Assembly (NCBI RefSeq): GCF_900141845.1
Contig: NZ_FQZB01000014.1
Span: forward strand, 62,001-126,000
Length of the DNA: 64,000 nt
Origin: Clostridium cavendishii DSM 21758
Lineage (GTDB): Bacteria; Bacillota; Clostridia; Clostridiales; Clostridiaceae
Direction of reading: 5' to 3'
Shown: positions 37,187 to 45,501 of the stretch, in pieces
Numbering within the stretch: position 1 is the stretch's first letter
Layout of the letters: each line of letters opens with the position of its first letter
Notes under the pieces: generated by a model
Databases searched by the model: none
Told to the model about the DNA's origin: nothing
Seen by the model: only the letters and a program-made list of their open reading frames with translations
Translations under genes and position numbers: made by a program

Positions 37187-38175
37187 AATATAAGCTCATC
37201 CTTAACAACACTTCTCTTTATTTTTCTTCCAATTACATACTCCCCCATCTCCGGATCTATACCATAACCTGGTCTTTTGTAAGACAATAGCTCCCTTGAA
37301 AGTATTGTTCCCTCTTCTATATCCATAGCTGCTACAATACTTCTTCTTACATTTTGCATAATCATTTTTTCTCTTTTAGTTGGCTTTTTAATTCCATCAC
37401 CTAAAAGAATTTCTGTATCTCTAATAGCTTTTACATAAGCTTTGAATTCTTTTTTTGGCATAGATGCTTTATGATCAGGCCCTTCCATATTTCTATCTAA
37501 AGTTATATGTTTTTCTATAAATTCAGCTCCTAAAGCTACTGCCGCTATTGCCGCCTCATTTCCCATAGTATGGTCTGAAAGTCCAACTGGAACTTTGAAA
37601 GCTTCTCTCATAGTAACCATAGCTTTAAGATTCACATCCTCTACAGCAGTTGGATAATCTGTAGTACAATGCATTATTTTTATATTTTGATTTCCTGTAG
37701 AATTAATTACGTCTATAGCCTTTTCAACTTCACCTAAAGTACTCATTCCTGTAGATAATACAACTTCCTTGCCAGTTTTTCCTATAGCCTTTAAAAATTC
37801 TATATTTGATACTTCTGTAGAACCTATTTTAATAAAAGGTATACATAATGATATTAAAAAATCTAAGCTTTCTAATCCATCTGGAGTAGATACGAATATT
37901 ATTCCTTTTTCATTACAATATTCTTTAAGCCTTTTAAAATCCTCAAATGGCAATTCTAATTTTTCAATCATCTCAAGCTGTGATTCCTGAATCTCTACAT
38001 TTTCCTTTTGATACTGTGCTTTTTCTGCAAAAACTCCTGTGCTTTCATACGCCTTAAATGTTTGGAACTTAATAGCATCAGCTCCACATTCTTTGGCCAT
38101 ATCTATAAGCTTCTTAGCAAGATTGAAATCGCCATTATGATTCACTCCTGCTTCTGCAATTATTAAGACAGACAT
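37171..38175 (-). CDS. legI: Legionaminic acid synthase (NeuB family)
   Basis: A 334-residue NeuB-type synthase condensing a 6-deoxy diamino sugar with phosphoenolpyruvate. LIIAEAGVNHNGDFNLAKKL, DAIKFQTFKA, ISTP-like VSTPDGLESLDFL, KIGSTEVSN, VVLSTGMSTLGEVEKA, MHCTTDYPTAVEDVNLKA and VGLSDHTMG are all typical. A C-terminal SAF/antifreeze-like domain (about 275-334: RRSIVAAMDIEEGTILSREL) completes it. GGAG is 7 nt before the ATG. Neighbours legG and legF show it works in nonulosonate synthesis; sialic acid rather than legionaminate is less likely given legB/legC. Confidence 0.93.
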   Translation of the reverse strand: MSVLIIAEAGVNHNGDFNLAKKLIDMAKECGADAIKFQTFKAYESTGVFAEKAQYQKENVEIQESQLEMIEKLELPFEDFKRLKEYCNEKGIIFVSTPDGLESLDFLISLCIPFIKIGSTEVSNIEFLKAIGKTGKEVVLSTGMSTLGEVEKAIDVINSTGNQNIKIMHCTTDYPTAVEDVNLKAMVTMREAFKVPVGLSDHTMGNEAAIAAVALGAEFIEKHITLDRNMEGPDHKASMPKKEFKAYVKAIRDTEILLGDGIKKPTKREKMIMQNVRRSIVAAMDIEEGTILSRELLSYKRPGYGIDPEMGEYVIGRKIKRSVVKDELILWQDI

Positions 38176-38179
38176 TCTA

Positions 38180-39331
38180 TCAACTCCAAAATAATTTTTT
38201 CTTTAAGAAATTATCACAAAGATCTATTTCTTTTAAAACCTTAACTATTTCACTACTTGTATTCCCTTCACCATAAAGACTATTTATGTTTTTCACATAA
38301 TCTTTAAACTCTTTTGACATAGCCCTATTTATAGCCATTTCCATGTTATCTATTTCATAATCGCAACATATAATATTATCAGCCATAAGCCTTCCCTTTT
38401 GTCTATTTCCTATATTGACAACTGGCTTCTTTAAAAATGGTGCTTCAACTAAAGCACTTGAAGAATTACCAACTATTACTCCACATAAATTCATAGCACT
38501 TAAAAATTTTAAACTTCCTAAATTTTTATACAAATATACATTTGAATTATGCTTTTTAAAATCTTCTAATTTATCTATTATAATCTTCCCACCACAATCT
38601 GCATTAGGGTAGGTAATAATCATTTTCTTATTTATCCTATCTAATGCACTTATTAGATTATTTATCTGCTTTTCCAAATCATTAAGTTCTAATGTAACTG
38701 GATGATATGCTACTAAAAGTGTATCCTCATCTACATTAACCCCTAAATCATTAAACATTTCTTCTTTAGTAAGTAACTTAGTAAGCTTTATATTTTCAAT
38801 TCCTGGATCTCCTACATTAAATATTCTAAACTTTTCTTCACCCATATTTTTAATATTCTCAGCATAACATTCTGCTCCTGGAAAGTGTATATGTGCCATT
38901 TTAGTTATAGCGTGTCTTATCTGCTCATCCATAGCACCTTCAGTTATTTCCCCTCCTGAAATATGAGCTATTGGTATGTTCATAACCATAGCCGTTGTTG
39001 CTACAGCGAATATTTCATATCTATCCCCAAGGATTAAAATTATATCAGGCTTTAGCTTTTCTAATACTTGAGATAGCTGTATCATTAATAACCCCATTTC
39101 CTTTGCAATACTTGTTTCATTATTACTATCCATTAGAATCGGAATTGAATAACTTATTTTAAAACCATCATTTAATATTTCATTCACAGTTTTTCCATAC
39201 TTATCTGAAAGGTGTGCACCTGTAACAATCAATTCTAACTCAAGCTCATTATCATTATCTATCTTTTTTATAATGTTTTTTAAAACACCATACTCTGCTC
39301 TATTACCTGTTATTACTGCTATTTTTCGCAT
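38180..39331 (-). CDS. legG: Hydrolysing NDP-sugar 2-epimerase of legionaminic acid synthesis
   Basis: A 383-residue NeuC-family enzyme which removes the nucleotide and inverts C2. RKIAVITGNRAEYGVLKNII, TGAHLSDKYGKTVNEI, ILGDRYEIFAVATTAM, IAHISGGEITEGAMDEQIRH, VAYHPVTLE and VGNSSSALVEAP are the family motifs. The ATG at 39331 is preferred over a GTG three codons upstream that crowds AAAGGA. It overlaps the end of legF by 29 nt. Confidence 0.92.
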   Translation of the reverse strand: MRKIAVITGNRAEYGVLKNIIKKIDNDNELELELIVTGAHLSDKYGKTVNEILNDGFKISYSIPILMDSNNETSIAKEMGLLMIQLSQVLEKLKPDIILILGDRYEIFAVATTAMVMNIPIAHISGGEITEGAMDEQIRHAITKMAHIHFPGAECYAENIKNMGEEKFRIFNVGDPGIENIKLTKLLTKEEMFNDLGVNVDEDTLLVAYHPVTLELNDLEKQINNLISALDRINKKMIITYPNADCGGKIIIDKLEDFKKHNSNVYLYKNLGSLKFLSAMNLCGVIVGNSSSALVEAPFLKKPVVNIGNRQKGRLMADNIICCDYEIDNMEMAINRAMSKEFKDYVKNINSLYGEGNTSSEIVKVLKEIDLCDNFLKKKLFWS

Positions 39332-40028
39332 TATTATCACGTTCCTTTATCATAAGTTCAGCTATCTTAAAATCAAAACCTGTATCTATATCTATTGAAC
39401 TATCATTATCCATGATATAACCAGTCAAATATTCTGGTTCAAAAGTTTTGGTCTCTAAAAAAGTTTCTGTTTTTATTATATATATAGCACCATTCATTCT
39501 ATAAATCTTGGGAAGATCCTGCCTCCTAGTTATAGTTTTACCTTCTTCTAAAAAATACTCAAGTTTATCTCCCCTAAAAACATTGCTCCAATAAGGATTT
39601 ACTTCAGCTTCACATACTGAAACTATAGCATCCATATCTAATTCCTTAAGCTTTAAAAAAGCTTCGTCTATATGTCTTGAATTTCTTAGTGGTGAAGTGC
39701 ATTGCAATAAACAAACATAATTAGGACAATAATCATATTCCTTATGTAATCTATTTAAAGTATAAAAAATAGCATCTATACTAGGTGAGTTATCTGTAGC
39801 TAATTCATCGGGTCTTAAAAATGGCACTTCTGCACCAAAATTGATTGAAATATCTTTTATTTCTTTATCTTCTGTGGATACTATAATTTTGTCTATATAT
39901 TTACTATTCTTAGCTGCTTCTATTGTATATGCTATAAGTGGTTTATCATTTATAGATTTTATATTTTTTCTTAGAACTCCCTTAGAACCACCTCTTGCTG
40001 GTATAATAGCTAATATTTTATCTTCCAT
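39303..40028 (-). CDS. legF: CMP-legionaminate cytidylyltransferase (NeuA family)
   Basis: A 241-residue enzyme that activates the nonulosonic acid with CTP. KILAIIPARGGSKGVLRKNI is the CTP-binding motif; FLRPDELATDNSPS, LLQCTSPLRNSRHIDEAF and ITRRQDLPKIYRMNGAIYI complete the pattern. ATG at 40028; the GTG directly before it is an equally well-spaced option behind GAGG. It starts within a few nt of the ptmE stop. It supplies the donor for the sialyltransferase-like gene at 45502. Confidence 0.92.
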   Translation of the reverse strand: MEDKILAIIPARGGSKGVLRKNIKSINDKPLIAYTIEAAKNSKYIDKIIVSTEDKEIKDISINFGAEVPFLRPDELATDNSPSIDAIFYTLNRLHKEYDYCPNYVCLLQCTSPLRNSRHIDEAFLKLKELDMDAIVSVCEAEVNPYWSNVFRGDKLEYFLEEGKTITRRQDLPKIYRMNGAIYIIKTETFLETKTFEPEYLTGYIMDNDSSIDIDTGFDFKIAELMIKERDNNAKNSSNNR

Positions 40029-40031
40029 CAC

Positions 40032-41102
40032 TTACTTACCTCTATTATTGCTTTCAATTCTATCAATCATATCTTGCATTTCATTTATTTGCCCCATATC
40101 CATCCATGCTTTTTCACTTATTGGGTAAACCCCAATTTTCACATTTTTCTTCATATATATTTCTAATATATCTGGAAGATTAAAAAATGTATTATCAGGT
40201 ATATCATTAATAACTTCTGGTTCTAATACATACATACCTGTATTTATTAGGTATGAGTATTCCGGCTTTTCTTCTATTTTATTTATCTCTCCCTCTTTAT
40301 CTAATCTAAATACACCATATGGTATTACAAAATTTTTGAGCGAAGAAATTATAGTTACTTTGTTGCCCTTTTCCTTATGATATTTTAATATTTCATCATA
40401 ATGTGTATCTATAAGTATGTCACAATTAGATACAAAAAAAGTTTCATTTATTTTTCCTTTTAAAAGTGATAGACTTCCTCCAGTTCCTAATGGTTTATCT
40501 TCCTCTATATAATTGATAGCATAATTTTTCTCTAATTCGTTAAAATATGATTTAATCATGTTTTTTTTATAATTAACCGTTAAATAAAAATCTTTACATC
40601 CATAAGAATTGAATTTATTTACTATTCTTTCGATAATTGGGGTATCACCTATAGGTATTAATGGCTTTGGTAAAATTTTAGTATATGGATGTAACCTGGT
40701 TCCTAATCCACCAGCCATTATAACTACTGGAGAATTAATATTGCTTTTTTTGATTATTTCTTCATCAAGCTGCTCATTTAAAAATATTATTTTAATAATA
40801 TTTTTTCTCTCATCTAAAATTGGAACTGAGTCAATTGTTTTTTCTAACATTATAGATAAAGCTTCATCCTCATTAACTTCTTCTAAATAAACAGGATTTC
40901 TATTCATAACCTCTTCAATGTTTGAATTTAAATCACCGTTTCTTAATATCCATCTTCTTATATCACCATCAGTAACTGTTCCTAATAATTTCTTTTCTGC
41001 ATCAGTCACAAATAATATTTTTTTAGCAGTGTAATCTAGTCTAACTAATGCTTCTTTTATTGTATCTAACTCTGAAATCATTAAATTATCAATATTCTCC
41101 AC
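40032..41102 (-). CDS. ptmE: CBS-domain sugar-1-phosphate nucleotidyltransferase (PtmE-like)
   Basis: A 356-residue fusion. Two CBS repeats (about 1-120, including KKLLGTVTDGDIRRWILRNG and TIDSVPILDE) precede a nucleotidyltransferase (VVIMAGGLGTRLHPYTKILP, PLGTGGSLSLL, FFVSNCDI, IEEKPEYSYLINTGMYVL). In Campylobacter PtmE makes GDP-glucosamine for the legionaminate route. The CBS part may sense nucleotides. GTG start with AAGGTG 7 nt upstream. First gene of the leg operon; the partner PtmA/PgmL-type steps are not seen in this window. Confidence 0.9.
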   Translation of the reverse strand: MENIDNLMISELDTIKEALVRLDYTAKKILFVTDAEKKLLGTVTDGDIRRWILRNGDLNSNIEEVMNRNPVYLEEVNEDEALSIMLEKTIDSVPILDERKNIIKIIFLNEQLDEEIIKKSNINSPVVIMAGGLGTRLHPYTKILPKPLIPIGDTPIIERIVNKFNSYGCKDFYLTVNYKKNMIKSYFNELEKNYAINYIEEDKPLGTGGSLSLLKGKINETFFVSNCDILIDTHYDEILKYHKEKGNKVTIISSLKNFVIPYGVFRLDKEGEINKIEEKPEYSYLINTGMYVLEPEVINDIPDNTFFNLPDILEIYMKKNVKIGVYPISEKAWMDMGQINEMQDMIDRIESNNRGK

Positions 41103-41173
41103 AACAAAACACCTTCTTTTCTAAATATTATTTAGAGAAAGCTTAACTTTACGATACGCTACTGTTAAAGTTA

Positions 41174-41680
41174 TCATTTTCTAGCTCCTATTTTTCTTGC
41201 TGGAACACCACCAAATATAGAATAACTTTCTACATCTTTAGTAACAACAGCACCTGCTGCAATAACAGCACCCTCTTTTATAATTACTCCCGGTAAAATT
41301 ATAACCCTTGCGCCAATCCACACATCATCCTCTATTATTACCTTTTTACTTTTAACTTCTTGTAATCGTATTAACTCATTTCTATTAGTACTATGATTAG
41401 TTGTGTAAATCATAACATCTGGTCCCATCAATACATCATTACCTATTATAATCTCATCAATATCTTGTAAAAAAGCACCTTCACCAATACCCGAAAAGTT
41501 ACCTATACTAATATTGTATCCTCTAACAAACTTTATTTTAGGTCTAATATTTGCACCATTTCCTACTTTATTAAAAATACTTCTTAATACCATAATTTTC
41601 ACAGCATTAATTTTACTAGTATGTCTACATGGAATTAAATTTAGTGTCATCATATATATGTACTTCAATATTTTCTTAAT
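41174..41680 (-). CDS. Hexapeptide O-acetyltransferase (WcaF-like), possible ATT start
   Basis: A left-handed beta-helix acetyltransferase of about 168 residues with IGNFSGIGEGAFLQD, IGNDVLMGPDVMIYTTNHS (catalytic-type histidine), VIIEDDVWIGARVIILPGV and SIFGGVPARKIG. It should O-acetylate a sugar of the neighbouring polymer. The start is unclear. GTG at 41689 lies 1 nt after GGGG, too close. ATT AAG AAA at 41680 is 8 nt from GGGGTG and gives a natural MKKILKYIY start. Either is possible; no ATG comes before residue 10. Confidence 0.82.
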   Translation of the reverse strand: MKKILKYIYMMTLNLIPCRHTSKINAVKIMVLRSIFNKVGNGANIRPKIKFVRGYNISIGNFSGIGEGAFLQDIDEIIIGNDVLMGPDVMIYTTNHSTNRNELIRLQEVKSKKVIIEDDVWIGARVIILPGVIIKEGAVIAAGAVVTKDVESYSIFGGVPARKIGARK

Positions 41681-41758
41681 TCTAATCACACCCCAAATTA
41701 ATCTTAAATAATCTAGAAACCAATAAATAGCTTCAATTTTTAAGATTTAATTGTTGAA

Positions 41759-42886
41759 TCAAATATCATCATTTAAACTCTCTTCCTTTTTCCCTAAAAC
41801 CTCATAATAAACATCTTTATATAATTTTTTCATATCATATTTACGCCAACATGTTTCATACTTTGCTCTTGCTTTATTTCCTAATTTTTTTATTGCTTCT
41901 TTGTTATTGATTAAATATAATATCTTAAATGTTAAATCTTCAATATTACCTGTATTAAATAATAATCCATTCTCATTATTTTTTATAAGCTCTGGAATAC
42001 CACCAGTATTACTTGCAACAATACACTTTCCATACTTCATAGCTTCTAAAACAACCAATCCAAAGGTTTCTATAAACGACGGCACTATTACTACATCTAC
42101 ATTTTTATATAATACATTTACATCAGAAATAAACCCTCTAAGCTTTACATACTCTTCTATTCCATATTGTTTAATCTTTTTTCTTAAATAATCTTTATCG
42201 CTACCATCACCTGCAATAATGCATTGTATACTTTTACAATGAAACTTATTAATAACATTATCCACAGCCTCCATTAAAATACGTTGTCCTTTAACTTCTT
42301 CAAGTCTCCCAATAGTAGTTATAATAATGTGTGAATTTTGTATATCTTTGTTCGTATAATACTCTTCCTCAAAATCTCCTTCATAAGTTTTATTGTAAAT
42401 AATCTTTAACTTATCCTTATATATTTTGTATAGTAATAGATAATTGTATACATATTTAGATACACATATACACTTATTATTTAATCTTAGCATCCTTTTT
42501 TCCAATTTATTTTTCATATTAGCAAATAATTTACCTTTTTGATCATATTCTGCTATTCCATGAACCGTGGTAATCACTTTAACTTTTAATAATTTAGCAC
42601 AAATTGTTCCTAAAATTGAACTTAACAATCCATTACAATGCACTAGATCAATTTTATAATGAATAATATTGTATATAGTTAATGGTATATAACAAAATGC
42701 TAATAATTTATTATTAGGTAGTGATATTGTTATAGCTTTATTTGATACTTTTTTATAAAAATTAGTTTTATTTATAGCTAAAACATACATTTTAAAATCG
42801 CTATTTTGAAATTCTTCACATAAATGCTCACAGAATTTTTCTACTCCCCCATATGATCTTCCAATATTTATTAACAATATCTTCAT
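41759..42886 (-). CDS. Family 4 glycosyltransferase
   Basis: A 375-residue GT4 enzyme. LLINIGRSYGGVEKFCEHL opens it; TTVHGIAEYDQKGK, ICVSKYVYNYLL, TTIGRLEEVKGQRILMEAV, CIIAGDGSDKDYL and the E-x7-E motif ETFGLVVLEAMKYGKCIVAS follow. It overlaps the polymerase gene upstream by 4 nt (ATGA). GAGGT lies 6 nt before the ATG. It belongs to the second polymer operon (47959-41174). Confidence 0.92.
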   Translation of the reverse strand: MKILLINIGRSYGGVEKFCEHLCEEFQNSDFKMYVLAINKTNFYKKVSNKAITISLPNNKLLAFCYIPLTIYNIIHYKIDLVHCNGLLSSILGTICAKLLKVKVITTVHGIAEYDQKGKLFANMKNKLEKRMLRLNNKCICVSKYVYNYLLLYKIYKDKLKIIYNKTYEGDFEEEYYTNKDIQNSHIIITTIGRLEEVKGQRILMEAVDNVINKFHCKSIQCIIAGDGSDKDYLRKKIKQYGIEEYVKLRGFISDVNVLYKNVDVVIVPSFIETFGLVVLEAMKYGKCIVASNTGGIPELIKNNENGLLFNTGNIEDLTFKILYLINNKEAIKKLGNKARAKYETCWRKYDMKKLYKDVYYEVLGKKEESLNDDI

Positions 42887-44196
42887 TCTGGTACCTCATT
42901 TGCATATAATTTTAATACATATCCAATAACCAAAAATGTTAAAAATGAATTCTCAAATCTTGCAAATCCATAGGATTTTACAGAAGCAATACATATAAAC
43001 AACAATAAACTTATTGCTATAATATAATATACCTTATTGTTATTTTTTTTCTTAATTCCTTTATTTAAAACGTTATATATTATTCTTACAATAATATATA
43101 ACAAAAATATTCTAATTCCATTTTCAACAATTAAATGTGATAAATATGAATCACTTAAGGTATTTTTTTCAAAAAGAATACCATCATAACTATTAAAATT
43201 TCCATATGTAGCTGATTCATCTCCCCAGGTTCCTAAACCTGTTCCAAAGAAAAATGTACTTTGAAACAATGCAAACGCATCCTTCCAATATGTTATTCTC
43301 CCCTCTTCTGTAGAACCTAAATATAATTGTATTTTGTCTATTAAAGAATTTATCGCATATAAAAAAAATGGAATAGTCAAAAAAATCCCAATATTTAATA
43401 TCCTTAAAGTTTTTTTCTCCCTATATTTAATAGCAATAAAAATTATAATAAGAATAGTTAAAATAAAAGTCATTCTTGAAGTAGAAATAAATATTCCTAT
43501 TAAATTTAGTAATAACATAATATATTGAAAGAATTTTTTCTTATAAATAAATACTCCATTAACTGTATAATAAAATAATATAAAAAAGCCTACCGCTACA
43601 TATTCTCCATAAATATTAGGATGTTCTGCTAATCCAAATATTCTTCCACCAGCCACATACAAATTATAATAACTATCCATCTGAGCCTGAGAACTTTGAA
43701 TACTAGTTGCCCCCACATATGCATTTGTTGGTATAAAATGCATAAGCTTATACGCATTATAGCCAAAAGCATATTCAAATAACCCAGCTAAATTCATACA
43801 TAAACAAACAAACATATATACTTTTATAATTTTGTTAAATTGCTTTTTATCAATAAAATGATAAGCTATTGTCAAAACTAAAATATTTCGAGTTAATTTA
43901 TATACTTCATATAATATTCCAATAACTGTTGTATTTATTTGTAGTATAGACATAATTAAGCTAACACTTATCCCTAAAACTAAAAAAATTATATAAAATA
44001 TTGTAGCTAACTTTAGTTTATGATTCTCATGCCTGTGAGTTTCTTCCAACGACCCTTTATAAGACTTTGCAATAAATACTATAAATAAAATTACATATGA
44101 AATATCATCTATTAAAGCTGCTCCTTTAAAATTATTAAAAACCATATATGTTTGAAAAAGAGGAAGAATTGTCATAAAGTACAAAACACCTTCCAT
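42883..44196 (-). CDS. Second O-antigen polymerase-like membrane protein
   Basis: A 437-residue protein with about 10-12 membrane helices and a large extracellular loop holding GGRIFGLAEHPNIYGEYVAV and FFGTGLGTWGDESATYGNF, motifs of the Wzy_C/O-antigen ligase family. It presumably polymerises the repeat unit moved by the flippase at 46505. AGGTG precedes the ATG. As with other Wzy proteins the specificity cannot be read. Confidence 0.87.
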   Translation of the reverse strand: MEGVLYFMTILPLFQTYMVFNNFKGAALIDDISYVILFIVFIAKSYKGSLEETHRHENHKLKLATIFYIIFLVLGISVSLIMSILQINTTVIGILYEVYKLTRNILVLTIAYHFIDKKQFNKIIKVYMFVCLCMNLAGLFEYAFGYNAYKLMHFIPTNAYVGATSIQSSQAQMDSYYNLYVAGGRIFGLAEHPNIYGEYVAVGFFILFYYTVNGVFIYKKKFFQYIMLLLNLIGIFISTSRMTFILTILIIIFIAIKYREKKTLRILNIGIFLTIPFFLYAINSLIDKIQLYLGSTEEGRITYWKDAFALFQSTFFFGTGLGTWGDESATYGNFNSYDGILFEKNTLSDSYLSHLIVENGIRIFLLYIIVRIIYNVLNKGIKKKNNNKVYYIIAISLLLFICIASVKSYGFARFENSFLTFLVIGYVLKLYANEVPE

Positions 44197-44204
44197 ACCA
44201 TCAC

Positions 44205-44969
44205 CTACTTGATATCATATAAATTAAATTTTTTTCTTATAAATTCTCTTATTTTTATATTAGAGTTCCTAAAAAAAAGGAAATATTTAATTAACTTTAT
44301 TTTATGAAAATTTAATTCCCTATAAATATTGTTTTTTTCCTCATTTATAATGTACTCATAATTATTTTGGGCACTAATACCTCCTAAATTATAAAATACT
44401 ATCTCCTTTTCAATATATCTATGTATACATTTCTCATAAAACAAGCATTGCATAATTAACTTATAATCTGCACAAAACCTATATTTTGTATCAAAACCAT
44501 CAAACCTATTTATAAGACTTTTATCTATAAATACAGCTTGGTGGCAAATAGTTCTTCTTACTAAATCTATTTTTCTTAAATTATGCTTATATTTTATTTT
44601 TTTACCATCTACAATTGCATCCCCATAGATAAAGTTAATTGATTCATTCTGATTGAATACTTCCATAACATTATTTATAACATCTTTATTCACCAAACTA
44701 TCATCAGAATTTAAAAAATAAATTATTTCCCCTGTTGCATTCTTAAGCCCCTTGTTCATGGCATCATAGATACCATGATCTTTTTCACTTATTACCTTTG
44801 CTATTTTATCCTTATATCTATTAACAATATTTAATGTATTATCTTTTGAAAGTCCATCTATTATCAAAAATTCTATATTAGAATATGTTTGATTCAATAT
44901 ACTATTTATGGTTTTTTCTATACTTCTTTCACAGTTATAAGTTACCGTTATTATTGAAATTCTTTTCAT
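44205..44969 (-). CDS. Family 2 glycosyltransferase
   Basis: A 254-residue GT-A enzyme. ISIITVTYNCERSIEKTINS, QTYSNIEFLIIDGLSKDNT, SEKDHGIYDAMNKGLKNATG and the metal-binding YFLNSDDSL are WcaA-like GT2 motifs; ICHQAVFIDKSLI comes later. AGGAG is 8 nt before the ATG. Its start lies 35 nt inside the preceding acetyltransferase gene, so translation is probably coupled. Confidence 0.92.
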   Translation of the reverse strand: MKRISIITVTYNCERSIEKTINSILNQTYSNIEFLIIDGLSKDNTLNIVNRYKDKIAKVISEKDHGIYDAMNKGLKNATGEIIYFLNSDDSLVNKDVINNVMEVFNQNESINFIYGDAIVDGKKIKYKHNLRKIDLVRRTICHQAVFIDKSLINRFDGFDTKYRFCADYKLIMQCLFYEKCIHRYIEKEIVFYNLGGISAQNNYEYIINEEKNNIYRELNFHKIKLIKYFLFFRNSNIKIREFIRKKFNLYDIK

Positions 44970-45486
44970 TACCAGTTCTCCTGTTTATTACTTCATTGAA
45001 TTGCTCTATGTCTCTATATTTAATTATGTGTGCTGGATTTCCACCTACAATTGCACCTTCAGGTACATCCTTAGTTACAACTGCTCCCATTCCAATTATT
45101 GCCCCTTTACCTACTTTTATTCCAGGAACTATACTAACATTAACACCAATCCATACATAATCTTCTATAATAACTTTTTTATATATGTAAGTATTATCAT
45201 ATGGCATTTTAATGTTAGATCTATAATTATGATTAGAACTATATATACTACATCTTGGTGCTATATGTACATGACTTCCTATTTCCAATCCACCAGTGGC
45301 ATCAAAGAAAAACCCTCCCCCTATATGTGTATCTTCTCCAATAGATATATTCTCAGGCGAATTAACCCAAGGATAATAACCTTCATAAACTATTATTTTG
45401 CTACCATTCCCAAACATTTTAAACTTTTTTATTAATTTATTATGTTTTACCTTAATAGAAAAATTAATTAGTTTTCCAATTACCAT
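44935..45486 (-). CDS. Hexapeptide O-acetyltransferase
   Basis: A 183-residue left-handed beta-helix protein of the maltose/galactoside acetyltransferase type: SIGEDTHIGGGFFFDATGGL, SHVHIAPRCSIYSSNHNYRS (catalytic histidine), VIIEDYVWIGVNVSIVPGI and IVGGNPAHIIKYRD. AGGAGG is 11 nt before the ATG. The third hexapeptide acetyltransferase in the window; it likely decorates the second polymer. The 35-nt overlap with the next gene is larger than usual here. Confidence 0.88.
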   Translation of the reverse strand: MVIGKLINFSIKVKHNKLIKKFKMFGNGSKIIVYEGYYPWVNSPENISIGEDTHIGGGFFFDATGGLEIGSHVHIAPRCSIYSSNHNYRSNIKMPYDNTYIYKKVIIEDYVWIGVNVSIVPGIKVGKGAIIGMGAVVTKDVPEGAIVGGNPAHIIKYRDIEQFNEVINRRTGNEKNFNNNGNL

Positions 45487-45501
45487 ATGAAAATTATCCT
45501 C

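Noticed and set aside
45001..45435. Plus-strand open frame of 144 codons
   Set aside because: It lies opposite the hexapeptide acetyltransferase gene at 44935-45486 and has low-complexity Tyr/Ile/Ser-rich content with no ribosome site; it is the shadow of the real gene.
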